Origin: Bradyrhizobium acaciae
GTDB taxonomy: Bacteria; Pseudomonadota; Alphaproteobacteria; Rhizobiales; Xanthobacteraceae
Reading direction: 5' to 3'
NCBI RefSeq assembly: GCF_020889785.1
Contig: NZ_JACMYK010000018.1
Coordinates: forward strand, 1-64,000
DNA: 64,000 nt
Below, in pieces: positions 35,849 through 44,847 of the stretch. Made by a program: the position numbers and the translations under genes. Below the pieces are notes generated by a model, which was not told the origin of the DNA, searched no databases, and saw only the letters and a list, made by a program, of their open reading frames with translations. Position 1 is the first letter of the stretch, and each line of letters begins with the position of its first letter.

Positions 35849-37060
35849 ATGCGTTGCATCACGCTCGCGGCAATCGCCGCACTCAGCCTTGCTTCCACGT
35901 CGGCGATTCTCGCTGCCGACAAGAAGTACGATCCCGGCGCCAGCGATACCGAAATCAAGATCGGGCAGACCATGCCTTACAGCGGTCCGGCCTCGGCGTA
36001 TGGCACGCAGGGCAGGGCTGAGGCCGCCTATTGGAAGATGATCAACAGCCAGGGCGGCATCAACGGCCGGAAGATCACGCTCCTGAGCATGGACGACGGC
36101 TACAGCCCGCCGAAGACGGTGGAGCAGACCCGCAAGCTCGTGGAGCAGGATGAGATCCTTGCCAACATCGGCTCACTCGGCACGCCGACCAATTCGTCGA
36201 TTCAAAAATATCTGAACGGCAAGAAGATCCCGCATCTGCTGATCTCCACCGGGGCCTCGAAGTGGAACGACCCGAAGGAGTTTCCCTGGACCACGCCGTT
36301 CTATCCGCCCTATGCGCAGGAAGCGAAGATCTACGCCAAGTACATCGCCAAGGAGCTGCCCAACGCCAAGATCGGCGTGATCTATCAGAACGACGATTTC
36401 GGCAAGGATTATCTGAAGGGCTTCAAGGAAGGGCTGGTAGAGAAGGCCGGCCTGATCGTCAAGGAGCTCAGCTACGAGGTGACCGATCCGACGATCGATT
36501 CCCAGATCGTCAATCTGAAGGCCGCGGGCGCCGACGTGCTGATGACGATCACGACGCCGAAGTTCGGCGCGCAGGCGATCCGCAAGGTTACCGATCTCGC
36601 CTGGAAGCCGACGCACTTCATCGTCTCGGTCGCCAGTTCGATCGGCGGGGTGCTCGAGCCTGCCGGCCTGGAAGCATCCACTGGCCTCATGACGGCGCTC
36701 GCGACCAAGGTGGTGGGCGACCCGGCGTGGGACACCGACAAGGGCGTGCAGGACTATCTCGCCTTCATGAAGCAGTGGTATCCGGAAGGCAATCCGATCG
36801 ATGGCAGCAACCAGATCGGTTATCTGTCGGCGCAGTTCACCGCCATCATCCTGAAGAACTGCGGTGACGAGCTGACGCGCGAGAACCTGCTGAAGCAGGC
36901 CACCAACCTGAGCAAGGTCTCGCTGCCGCTGCTGCTTCCGGGCATCACGGTCTCGGTGTCGCCGACCAACTATTCCACCTTCGACACGTTCAAGCTCGCG
37001 AAGTTCGACGGCAAGACCTGGAAGTTCTTCGGGGAGAACATCAGCACCGCGTCGCGCTGA
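35849..37060 (+). CDS. Orphan branched-chain amino acid-type ABC substrate-binding protein
   Basis: A 403-residue binding protein with a signal peptide cleaved near ILAADKK and the type I fold: EIKIGQTMPYSGPASAYGT, INSQGGINGRKI, NIGSLGTPTN and GVIYQNDDFGKDYLKG. The last segments are typical of a subfamily often annotated for branched-chain amino acids in rhizobia. No permease or ATPase adjoins it, so it must use another importer's membrane parts. GGGGAGAACAA precedes the start. Confidence 0.85.
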   Translation: MRCITLAAIAALSLASTSAILAADKKYDPGASDTEIKIGQTMPYSGPASAYGTQGRAEAAYWKMINSQGGINGRKITLLSMDDGYSPPKTVEQTRKLVEQDEILANIGSLGTPTNSSIQKYLNGKKIPHLLISTGASKWNDPKEFPWTTPFYPPYAQEAKIYAKYIAKELPNAKIGVIYQNDDFGKDYLKGFKEGLVEKAGLIVKELSYEVTDPTIDSQIVNLKAAGADVLMTITTPKFGAQAIRKVTDLAWKPTHFIVSVASSIGGVLEPAGLEASTGLMTALATKVVGDPAWDTDKGVQDYLAFMKQWYPEGNPIDGSNQIGYLSAQFTAIILKNCGDELTRENLLKQATNLSKVSLPLLLPGITVSVSPTNYSTFDTFKLAKFDGKTWKFFGENISTASR

Positions 37061-37093
37061 CGACAAGTGAGCGGCGGCCACGCTGCTTGGCAT

Positions 37094-37128
37094 CCAGGGG
37101 ACGCGGCAAAGGCGGCTGCGTCCCCTGG
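37094..37128 (+). terminator. Strong hairpin after the orphan binding-protein gene
   Basis: A perfect 11-bp inverted repeat (CCAGGGGACGC at 37094-37104, complement at 37118-37128) around a 13-base loop, 34 bases after the stop. No T-run follows, so it may be a Rho-assisted or 3'-protecting structure. Confidence 0.55.
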
Positions 37129-37204
37129 AGTGCTCACCTGCCGACGTTTCCCACGGACCAGTCTTGAGGTAGCCTGTCGCGCCCTTGAACGTGACGAGCC
37201 GGCC

Positions 37205-37897
37205 ATGCTCACGCTCTATTCCTATCCGCCGTTGTTCGGCGTCGCCGACAACAATGGCTACGGCCTGAAGGTGTTCGCCTTTCTGAAGCTCGCCGGCGTG
37301 CCGTTCCGGCATGAGCACATCTTTGATGCCTCGAAGGCGCCGCGCCAGCAATTGCCCTATATCGTCGATGGCGATGACAGCGTCGGCGACAGCGAGACCA
37401 TCATCGCCTATGTCACCGAAAAATACCGCGTGACGCTGGATGCGGCGCTGACGCCGGCGCAACGCACGACCAATCTCCTCGTCACCCGCACGCTCGACGA
37501 TCTCTACTGGGTGATGTCCTATTCGCGCTGGCAGGACGAGCGCTTCTGGCCCCAGTTCCGCGACGCGCTCAAGCGCGAGCATCCGGGCCTCACCGACGAC
37601 GGGTTGGTGAAGGCCAAGGCGTTCAACGCCCAGCGCTACTACTACCAAGGCATCGGCCGCTTCTCGCCCGACGCCGCGATGGCCCGCGGGCTCGCTGATC
37701 TCGCCGCGCTCGTGAGCCTGATCCCGGCACAAGGCTATGTGCATGGCGACATGCCGACGAGCATCGACGCCGGTATCTATGGCTTCGCGGCCAACATCTA
37801 TTTCTACGGCATCGAGACTCCGTTGAAGACATTCGTGGTTTCGCATAATGCTCTGGCACGACATTGCCGCGCCATCCACGCGGCCATCAATGCGTGA
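37205..37897 (+). CDS. Glutathione S-transferase-like (metaxin-type) protein
   Basis: A 230-residue protein with an N-terminal thioredoxin-like GST domain (LTLYSYPPLFG, then the cis-Pro and ligand region QQLPYIVDGDDSVGDSETIIAYV) and an all-helical C-terminal domain. The SDSE-type segment that binds the glutathione gamma-glutamyl group is present as GDSETI. Proteins of this shape act on unknown electrophiles. The frame is open from 37067, but the GST domain starts at ATG 37205. Confidence 0.82.
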   Translation: MLTLYSYPPLFGVADNNGYGLKVFAFLKLAGVPFRHEHIFDASKAPRQQLPYIVDGDDSVGDSETIIAYVTEKYRVTLDAALTPAQRTTNLLVTRTLDDLYWVMSYSRWQDERFWPQFRDALKREHPGLTDDGLVKAKAFNAQRYYYQGIGRFSPDAAMARGLADLAALVSLIPAQGYVHGDMPTSIDAGIYGFAANIYFYGIETPLKTFVVSHNALARHCRAIHAAINA

Positions 37898-38955
37898 GCG
37901 CGGACTACGTCAGCCTGCCGATGCCATGCATCTAAAGTATCGCGGGATGTCGTGTTCGTTCGGGGTGTGTTGCTTGTTCGACACGACGGGCAACTCAGCA
38001 AAACCTGTCAACTGCGTCGTGCGAAAATATTTCGGTTTATCAGTAGGCCAACTCGGTATATGGTCTGCCCGTCTCACCCGACACGAGGGGCGCTTCGCGG
38101 TCGTCACGAACGTGGGTCGAGATGCGGTGGACGCTGCGCGTGGTGCTGACGAGAGCACGCGAGGCGGACGGCGAAATCGTGCAGGCCTGACGCCCTAGTG
38201 GTAGGTGTCTTTTCCGATTGCGCAATGCGCGTTGCGAAGACGGTGACAACAAAGCCCAGTCTCGCCGGGGAGAGCACGTATAAGCCGTAAGCCATCGCGC
38301 AGGGGAAGCCGGATTGCTCCGGTTACACCTGTGGTCCTACCCCCGAGCTTTCTACCCAATGCTCGGGGCCCATGGGTGCGATCGGCACCCGGCTTTCCCT
38401 GCGCCCTCTGCGAGAGGAGGGCGGAACGAAGAGCAAAGCTCGGGCAATCATGTCGCGAGAACGCGGATGTTTGACTCTGTATGACTCGCAGCGGTGCCAC
38501 ACACTCGCTGTCGTCCCTGCGAAAGCAGGGACCCATAACCACAGATGCTGATTGTTGCGCGATGCTGGAACGACGAGTCCCTTCAACAACGAAAGCCGCA
38601 GAGTATGGGTCCCTGCTTTCGCAGGGACGACAGTTGTGGTTGCTGTGAAAGCTGTCTACGCCGCGGACGGCGGAGGGACGGCAGCCAATATCGACACCAG
38701 CATTCGCGCGCGGCGAACTCGCCATTGCCAAACCTCGCATTGACCGTGCGGCCATGGCCGGGCACAGCGTGCGGCGGTGTCGTTGAACGGTCGCGAGAGC
38801 CGAAGGAGATACCGTCGGATCTAATTTTGCAGTGCAGCAATGGCGCAATTAGCCCCTGCTAAAGGGGCAATGGCAATCGTCGGTGCTTGTCTGTAATGGT
38901 GCGACCGGATGTCCCGGGGCCGGTGTTCGTGCTCCGCAATTACGCGGGAGGAAAC
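37898..38955. other. Repeat-rich intergenic region
   Basis: About 1.05 kb with no convincing gene. It holds the 30-bp inverted repeat listed separately and other repeat-like stretches (for example 38340-38450). A 217-codon minus-strand frame (38195-38848) is low-complexity and repeat-derived. It separates a GST gene from the TRAP operon, whose promoter probably lies at its right end. Confidence 0.55.
38508..38633. repeat. 30-bp perfect inverted repeat pair
   Basis: The left arm, 38508-38537, contains GTCCCTGCGAAAGCAGGGAC and ends CCATA. The right arm, 38604-38633, is its exact reverse complement. Each arm is itself a short hairpin, and 66 bases lie between the arms. The GTCCCTGC...GCAGGGAC unit is a common intergenic repeat in Bradyrhizobium (general knowledge). 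Confidence 0.8.
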
Positions 38956-39960
38956 ATGCGTAAATTCATTTTGGCTGCGGCGTCGATCGCGGCCCTGACC
39001 TTTGTCGGGCAGGCCTCGGCGCAGTCGCCGATCGTCCTCAAGTTCAGCCACGTGGTGGCGTCGGATACGCCGAAGGGCAAGGCGGCCGACAAGTTCAAGG
39101 AACTCGCCGAGAAGTACACCGGCGGCAAGGTGAAGGTCGAGGTGTATCCGAACTCGACGCTCTACAAGGACAAGGAAGAGCTCGAGGCGTTGCAGCTTGG
39201 CGCCGTACAGATGCTGGCGCCGTCGAACTCGAAGTTCGGCCCGATCGGCATCAAGGAATTCGAAGTCTTCGATCTGCCCTATATCCTCCCCGACCTGAAA
39301 TCTCTGCGCAAGGTGACCGACGGCCCGCTCGGCGCCCAGTTGCTCAAGAAGCTGGATTCCAAGGGCATGACCGGCCTCGCTTATTGGGACAACGGCTTCA
39401 AGCAGATGAGCGCGAACAAGAAGCTGGTCGCGCCATCCGACTACAAGGGGCTCAAATTCCGCATCCAGTCGTCGAAGGTGCTGGAAGCCCAGTTCCGCGC
39501 GCTCGGTGCGATCCCGCAGGTGATGGCATTCTCCGACGTCTACCAGGCACTGCAGACCGGCGTGGTCGACGGCCAGGAGAACACCTGGTCGAACATCTAC
39601 ACCCAGAAAATGCATGAGGTGCAGAAGTACGCCACCGTCACCAATCACGGCTACATCGGCTATGTCGTGGTCGTGAACAAGAAGTTCTGGGACGGCCTGC
39701 CGGCCGATATCCGCGACGAGCTCTCCAAGGCGATGAAGGAAGCCACCGAGTTCGGCAACAGCCAGTCGGCCAAGGAAAACGAGGACGCGCTCGCCGAGAT
39801 CAAGAAGGCCGGCAAGACCGAGATCGTCGCCTTGACGCCGGAGCAGGACGAGGCGATGCGCAAGGCGATGATGCCGGTCTACAAGGACGTGGCGTCGCGT
39901 GTCGGCCAGCCGCTGATCGACGAATTCCTGAAGGAAACGGGCCGCAGCCCGATGAACTAA
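38956..39960 (+). CDS. dctP: TRAP transporter substrate-binding protein
   Basis: A 334-residue periplasmic binding protein with a signal peptide (cleaved near ASAQ) and the DctP fold: VLKFSHVVASDTPKGKAADKF, YPNSTLYKDKEELEALQLG, and the family's carboxylate-binding region around FRIQSSKVLEAQFRALGA. It binds an organic acid and delivers it to the DctQM permease encoded next. Residues NTWSNIYTQKM match C4-dicarboxylate-type members, but the exact ligand is unknown. GGAGGAAAC precedes the start. Confidence 0.92.
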   Translation: MRKFILAAASIAALTFVGQASAQSPIVLKFSHVVASDTPKGKAADKFKELAEKYTGGKVKVEVYPNSTLYKDKEELEALQLGAVQMLAPSNSKFGPIGIKEFEVFDLPYILPDLKSLRKVTDGPLGAQLLKKLDSKGMTGLAYWDNGFKQMSANKKLVAPSDYKGLKFRIQSSKVLEAQFRALGAIPQVMAFSDVYQALQTGVVDGQENTWSNIYTQKMHEVQKYATVTNHGYIGYVVVVNKKFWDGLPADIRDELSKAMKEATEFGNSQSAKENEDALAEIKKAGKTEIVALTPEQDEAMRKAMMPVYKDVASRVGQPLIDEFLKETGRSPMN

Positions 39961-40008
39961 GGCATGATCCGGAACACTGGACTGCGGTTTTCCGGATAGA
40001 TCATGCTC
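39961..40008. repeat. Dispersed palindromic intergenic repeat, copy B
   Basis: Same family as 1673-1720: GGCATGATCCGG at the left, the GCGGTTTT core, and GATCATGC at the right. It begins at the base following the dctP stop codon. Confidence 0.75.
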
Positions 40009-40045
40009 AACAAAACGCGGATCTGAACCGCAGATCTAACGAATG

Positions 40046-40067
40046 CCGCGGCCACGAGAGGCCGCGG
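40046..40067 (+). promoter_or_regulatory. Intercistronic stem-loop between dctP and dctQ
   Basis: A perfect 8-bp stem, CCGCGGCC / GGCCGCGG, with a 6-base loop, followed by TTTGG. Placed between a binding-protein gene and its permease genes, it could lower downstream expression or protect the dctP message. Confidence 0.5.
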
Positions 40068-40116
40068 TTTGGGTGCCGTGGCCGGTTGCCGCATCAGGCC
40101 ATGACAGGGGAGATCA

Positions 40117-40689
40117 ATGCTGCTTAAAATTCTGGACCGGCTCGAGGAAATCATCATCGCGAGCCTGATGGGCGCTGCGACGCTCCTGACCTTCGTCACG
40201 GTCGTGCACCGCTTTCTGGTCGACGTTCCCGTGCTCTATCCGTACCTGTTCGGCATCAACCTTGCCTGGTCGCAGGAACTCTGCATCTACATGTTCATCT
40301 GGATGGCGAAGTTCGGCGCCGCCTATGGCGTGCGCACCGGCATCCATGTCGGCGTCGACGTGCTGATCAACCGCCTCAATGACGCCTGGCGTAAGCGCAC
40401 CATTACCTTCGGCCTGCTCGGCGGCGCGCTGTTCACCGCGATCGTCGGCACCATGGGCGCCAAGTTCGTGTTCGAGCTGATGCACACCGACCAGGTCTCG
40501 CCGGACATGGAGATCCCGAGCTGGATCGTCTACGCCTGCATCCCGCTCGGCTCCTATCTGATGTGCTTCCGCTTCCTGCAAGTGTGCTGGAACTACTGGT
40601 GGACCGACGAGCTGCCACATCATGACGCCTCGCATGTCGACGGCGTCGAGACCAGCAAGACCGCGCCTGTCGCGCTTGGAGAAGCGTAA
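40117..40689 (+). CDS. dctQ: TRAP transporter small permease subunit
   Basis: A 190-residue protein with four transmembrane segments, the DctQ pattern: an N-terminal LEEIIIASLMGAATLLTFV helix, a WSQELCIYMFIWMAKFGAAYGVR-type region (seen as WSQELCIYMFIWMAKFG) and a GIHVGVDVL motif. It forms the small subunit of the sodium-coupled TRAP permease. GGGGAGATCA precedes the start, and its TAA stop overlaps the dctM start. Confidence 0.9.
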   Translation: MLLKILDRLEEIIIASLMGAATLLTFVTVVHRFLVDVPVLYPYLFGINLAWSQELCIYMFIWMAKFGAAYGVRTGIHVGVDVLINRLNDAWRKRTITFGLLGGALFTAIVGTMGAKFVFELMHTDQVSPDMEIPSWIVYACIPLGSYLMCFRFLQVCWNYWWTDELPHHDASHVDGVETSKTAPVALGEA

Positions 40690-41972
40690 TGAGCGCCGCA
40701 CTTATCTTCGGACTGCTGTTTGCCCTGATGCTGACGGGCATGCCGATCTCGATTTCGCTCGGCCTGACCGTGCTCACCTTCCTGTTCACGATGACCGAGG
40801 TGCCGATCGAGAGCGTCGGCCTGAAACTGTTTTCGGGCCTCGACAATTTCGGCATCATGGCGATCCCGTTCTTCATCCTGGCCGGCACTTTCCTGACCCG
40901 CGGCGGCGTCGCGCGGCGGATGATCGCGTTCACGACCTCCTTAGTGGGGCATCTGCCGGGCGGCCTTGGGCTGGCCGGCGTTGCGGCCTGCGCGATGTTC
41001 GCAGCGATCTCGGGCTCGAGTGTCGCTACCGTGGTTGCGATCGGCTCGATCATGATGCCGGCGATGGTCGATCACGGCTATCCGAAGCGGTTCGGCGTCG
41101 GGGTGATTTCGACCTCGGGCGCGCTCGGCATCCTGGTGCCGCCCTCGATCATCCTGGTGCTGTACGGCGTCTCCACCAACACCTCGATCGGTGCGCTGTT
41201 CATGGCCGGCATCGTGCCGGGCGTCCTGCTCGCGCTGATGCTGGCGGCGGTGACCTTCTTCGTCGCCCAGCGCAACGGCTATCCGAAGATGCCGCGCGCG
41301 ACCATCGGCCAGCAGTTCACGGCATTCCGCGAAAGCATCTGGGGCCTGTCGCTGATCGCGATCGTGCTCGGCGGCATCTATGGCGGCATCTTCACGCCGA
41401 CCGAAGCGGCCGCGGTCGCCGCCACCTACGCCTTCTTCATCACCGTGTTCGTCTACAAGGAGCTGAAGCTCTCCGAGGTGCCGAAGGTGCTGCTGCAGGC
41501 GGCGAGCATGAGCTCGATGCTGCTCTACATCATCACCAACGCGGTGCTGTTCTCGTTCCTGATGACGCATGAGCAGATCCCGCAGGAGATGGCGGCCTGG
41601 ATCATCGACAAGAACTTCTCGGTGTGGATGTTCCTGCTGGTCGTCAACGTCATCCTGCTGCTCGCCGGCAACGTGATGGATCCGTCGTCGATCCTCCTGA
41701 TCATGGCGCCGATCCTGTTTCCGCTGGCGACCAAGCTCGGTGTGCACCCGGTGCATCTCGGCATCCTGATGATCGTCAACACCGAGGTCGGGCTGTGCCA
41801 TCCGCCGGTCGGCCTCAACCTCTACATCGCGAGCAGTATCGCCAAGATGGGGATCAGCGAGATCACCATCTCGGTGCTGCCGTGGCTATGCGCGATGCTG
41901 GTGTTCCTCGGCCTGATCACCTACGTGCCGGAGATTTCGCTGTGGCTGCCGCGGCTGCTCGGAATGATCTGA
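40689..41972 (+). CDS. dctM: TRAP transporter large permease subunit
   Basis: A 427-residue protein with about twelve transmembrane segments that carries the substrate path and sodium sites. GMPISISLGL, NFGIMAIPFFILAG, AISGSSVATVVAIG and the C-terminal LGVHPVHLGILMIVNTEVG with CHPPVGLNLYI are typical. It starts within the dctQ stop (TAATG), indicating coupled translation. Confidence 0.93.
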   Translation: MSAALIFGLLFALMLTGMPISISLGLTVLTFLFTMTEVPIESVGLKLFSGLDNFGIMAIPFFILAGTFLTRGGVARRMIAFTTSLVGHLPGGLGLAGVAACAMFAAISGSSVATVVAIGSIMMPAMVDHGYPKRFGVGVISTSGALGILVPPSIILVLYGVSTNTSIGALFMAGIVPGVLLALMLAAVTFFVAQRNGYPKMPRATIGQQFTAFRESIWGLSLIAIVLGGIYGGIFTPTEAAAVAATYAFFITVFVYKELKLSEVPKVLLQAASMSSMLLYIITNAVLFSFLMTHEQIPQEMAAWIIDKNFSVWMFLLVVNVILLLAGNVMDPSSILLIMAPILFPLATKLGVHPVHLGILMIVNTEVGLCHPPVGLNLYIASSIAKMGISEITISVLPWLCAMLVFLGLITYVPEISLWLPRLLGMI

Positions 41973-42131
41973 TGCAAATCAGAAATCCAGAGCGCGACCT
42001 CGCGCTTTGGATGTTTCTGACGGGTAACGAAGCGGATTACATTTTGGTAAGGCAGGTCTCTCTGTCCAATCCGTAAGTTGAAGGCAGCGGCAGGGGGGAT
42101 CATCTTCGAGCAACCTTCAAAGGAGGTTCGG

Positions 42132-42713
42132 ATGAATAAAGTTCTGCTCGCCGGTGTCGCGGCGCTCACGATCGCCGGTTCGACTGTGGTCTATGCCCAG
42201 CATCGTCCCTGGTTCCACGGACACATGCGGATGAGCTCCGAGGATCGCGCCGCTTTCCTGGATGCACGCATTGCCGCGGTGCACGCCGGGCTGAAGCTCA
42301 CCGCCGATCAGGAGAAGCTGTGGCCGCCGGTCGAGGCCGCGGTGCGGGACTTCGCCAAGATGCGGATCGATCGCGCCAATGCGCGGATGGCCGTCGAGAA
42401 GACCGACGCGGACAAGGCCGACAAGCCGGATGATCTGGTCGCACGCCTGCGCGAGCGCGCCGACAACATGGCGGCCACCGCGACGTCGCTGAAGAAGATC
42501 GCCGATGCCGCCGACCCGCTCTACAAGACGCTCGACGACAACCAGAAGCGGCGGCTCACCCTGCTCACCCACATGGAAGGCCGCGGATTCGGCGCCGAGG
42601 GCTGGCGCCGCCACCGCTTCGAGCGCGGCATGGACCGCTGGGAACGCGGCGGCCGAGACCATCATTTCGACCGTGACGACGGTCCGGATCAGGAGCGCTC
42701 CGGCCGGCTCTGA
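42132..42713 (+). CDS. Periplasmic LTXXQ-motif (Spy/CpxP-like) protein
   Basis: A 193-residue exported protein with a signal peptide ending near VYAQ. Two LTXXQ-type motifs are visible (KLTADQEKLW near residue 55 and LDDNQKRRL near 138), in a helical arrangement like Spy/CpxP envelope-stress chaperones. The C-terminal tail is rich in His, Arg and Asp and may bind metal. AGGAGG lies at ideal distance from the start. It is followed by an intrinsic-type hairpin. Confidence 0.85.
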   Translation: MNKVLLAGVAALTIAGSTVVYAQHRPWFHGHMRMSSEDRAAFLDARIAAVHAGLKLTADQEKLWPPVEAAVRDFAKMRIDRANARMAVEKTDADKADKPDDLVARLRERADNMAATATSLKKIADAADPLYKTLDDNQKRRLTLLTHMEGRGFGAEGWRRHRFERGMDRWERGGRDHHFDRDDGPDQERSGRL

Positions 42714-42746
42714 GCGCCTGTGGCCGGCAGCGTCGCCAAGCCTATG

Positions 42747-42773
42747 AAAGGCCGCCGGAATCCGGCGGCCTTT
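42747..42773 (+). terminator. Intrinsic-type terminator
   Basis: A perfect 13-bp stem (AAAGGCCGCCGGA / TCCGGCGGCCTTT) with a one-base loop, followed by a CGGTTTCG tail, 34 bases after the LTXXQ gene stop. Confidence 0.8.
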
Positions 42774-42878
42774 CGGTTTCGTAAAAGTCGGGAAAACTTG
42801 CGCCAGCTTGCTGGACATCGCGGAATCGCTTTGCTAAACGACGGCCTCTCTTGCGAGGGTCATTTCCGGACAAGTTCC

Positions 42879-42954
<76 letters not shown>

Positions 42955-43765
42955 AGCTTTTCAATAGCTTAGGTAAGCCCTCGTAGCGGTCATTCCGACA
43001 AGCAGCCGTGTCTGTTCCGACAAACCGGCTGCTTTTGTTCGCTCCTCGCGCCGTTTCCTGGTCTCCGATATCAGCACCTTGCGTGTGCGTTTCGCATAGG
43101 TCGGCAATTGCCGAGCTTACCGATGGCGGCCGGCGGCACGTAGTAGCGCTGATTCATCCGGCGTTGCGGACTCCTGCTTCTGGGCCCGTTGCTGACCTGC
43201 ACTGAGTCGGCCGACACGGCTGCTTCCGAGAGAAGAGCAGACCTCGGCTTAGGCTGCAGAACCCGACCTCAGCTAGCCGATTTGACAGGCACGCGCTTGG
43301 GAAACAGGCTTCGCCAACCACCGATTGACCACCGAAACCCCGTGAATGAACAGCGATAACCGTGGTCAATCAGGATCGAGCTTCATTGTTTTTGTTGATT
43401 TTTTCGGTCGCTGATTACGTTCGGGACGTAGGGTAGCGGGGCGCCAACGGGAGCTGAAAAGCTTCTTTGAGGTTGATGAGTTGATCCTCATCGCCGGGAT
43501 AGGCGACTGAAATCGCAGCAAATGCGAGCGCACCATAAACCCACGGATGGCTTTGAAGTCGTCGGCCGTCACATGCATGGAAATGGGCGCGAGCTGCTTC
43601 CTCCCAAGCGACGGCCAAAAGGCCGTCTGTTGGTCAAGCAGATTCTGGTGCGAAACTGGTGCGGTCATCGGCTGTCGAAATTGAAGGAGATGGACATTTG
43701 CCGCGATCGGCGTTGTGTCGATTTTGACTTTCGGACTTTCTAACCGCTAATCCGGGAAGATCGGG
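42955..43765. other. Degenerate region after tRNA-Lys, no gene seen
   Basis: About 800 bases with short frames on both strands, none with a ribosome-binding site or a family resemblance. It contains a 24-base segment (43643-43666) that recurs at 63057-63080. Its position next to a tRNA and before a pilus operon fits a decayed insertion area. Confidence 0.45.
43643..43666 (+). repeat. 24-bp direct repeat, copy 1
   Basis: TTCTGGTGCGAAA followed by CTGGTGCGGTC. It matches 63057-63080 at 22 of 24 positions in the same orientation. The two copies bracket the pilus and catabolic clusters. Confidence 0.5.
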
Positions 43766-44758
43766 CTAGAAGGTCACGGTGACGACGATGGTGTCGGCGT
43801 AGGCTCCTGGTGGGGGCGAGGTTTGCGGTGGAACTCGCCCATAGACGGAAACGTTCTGAATCAACGCCGTTCCTGTGCCAAGCACGCAGGTATTGGCACC
43901 GGACGTGCAGGTTGTAGCGGATGTCGTACTTGTCCAGGCGCCGCTCCGGGCCGCGTCCGTATAGAGATTGTAATTGATGAAGCTGGAGCCTGCCTGCATG
44001 CGCCGTTGGCTGCCGCTTGCATGTAGTCCGTTGTCGAGGCCGATCGAGTACGGGGTCGTATTGGTGCACTTCACTGAAATCGTTCCAACACCGTCAATGT
44101 TCGACGTCAACAGCGAAGCGTTACCGAAGTTGAGTGGCGTGGTCGAAACAATGCAATTTCCGGCGATTGTCGCCGTCCAGGGCGAGGAGCCCGCATTTGT
44201 CGTGATCCCCGGGTTCGATGAACAATTCGGGCTTGTCAGAAGATAGGCCGCGTAGGCGACAACCGGAGAGGTCGTACTCCAGATGTAGGTCCCGGGTATC
44301 GTTGCCTGCTGATTGGCGAGAAAGCGCCCATAGACGGTCAGAGTTTGTTGCGCGGGCCCGCCCAAAAGGGGAAGGCTGAGATTGATGCTGATGCCACCGG
44401 AGCCATACGCGGTGGTACCATATCCCCAGGATCCCCAAACCTGCGTGCGCCCGGGGTCGGTATAAAGCTCGTGTATTGCCGTATTCGCCCCACTTCCAAG
44501 TGATCGAACCGAGCTGCTGCTGTTGGGCGCCCCCTGGTTGAATTGCACGCACGCATTGACCGTGCAGCCGAGTGCACAGCCGCTGCATGTGACGGTAAAT
44601 GTCGAGGTCGTGTCGACGGCGCCACCCGCCAGAATGTCGACGGATCCGTAATTGCCGGACGCCGCGGTAACGGAGCAGCTTTGGGCGTGGGCCGAAAACG
44701 ATGCCGCTAATTGCAGGAGCAAGGCGAAGACTAAAGTTCGCTTTGAGCCGATGACCAC
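43766..44758 (-). CDS. Two-domain spore coat U (SCPU) protein, probable pilus tip subunit
   Basis: A protein of about 330 residues: signal peptide, then two tandem SCPU beta-sandwich domains. Domain 1 starts at CSVTAASGNYGSVDILAGG; domain 2 at NCIVSTTPLNFGNASLL and ends in YADTIVVTVTF, the strand used for donor-strand exchange. In the Csu pilus of Acinetobacter the tip adhesin CsuE has the same two-domain build. It is last in the operon, after the usher. The start is uncertain: GTG 44758, giving a normal signal peptide, or GTG 44815. Confidence 0.8.
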   Translation of the reverse strand: MVIGSKRTLVFALLLQLAASFSAHAQSCSVTAASGNYGSVDILAGGAVDTTSTFTVTCSGCALGCTVNACVQFNQGAPNSSSSVRSLGSGANTAIHELYTDPGRTQVWGSWGYGTTAYGSGGISINLSLPLLGGPAQQTLTVYGRFLANQQATIPGTYIWSTTSPVVAYAAYLLTSPNCSSNPGITTNAGSSPWTATIAGNCIVSTTPLNFGNASLLTSNIDGVGTISVKCTNTTPYSIGLDNGLHASGSQRRMQAGSSFINYNLYTDAARSGAWTSTTSATTCTSGANTCVLGTGTALIQNVSVYGRVPPQTSPPPGAYADTIVVTVTF

Positions 44759-44847
44759 GATTTCGATCTCGCAATGCGGGTTGGTCAGAATGGGCGATCG
44801 AGGAAGCTGACGCACGAAGGCACTGGCTTACGTGGGAAATGACTGCA

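Noticed and set aside
38195..38848. 217-codon minus-strand frame
   Set aside because: It runs through dispersed repeats, including the 30-bp inverted repeat, and its product has no protein-like composition.
42955..43765. Possible integrase or phage genes beside tRNA-Lys
   Set aside because: No frame resembles an integrase, and no duplicate of the tRNA-Lys 3' end was found in the window.
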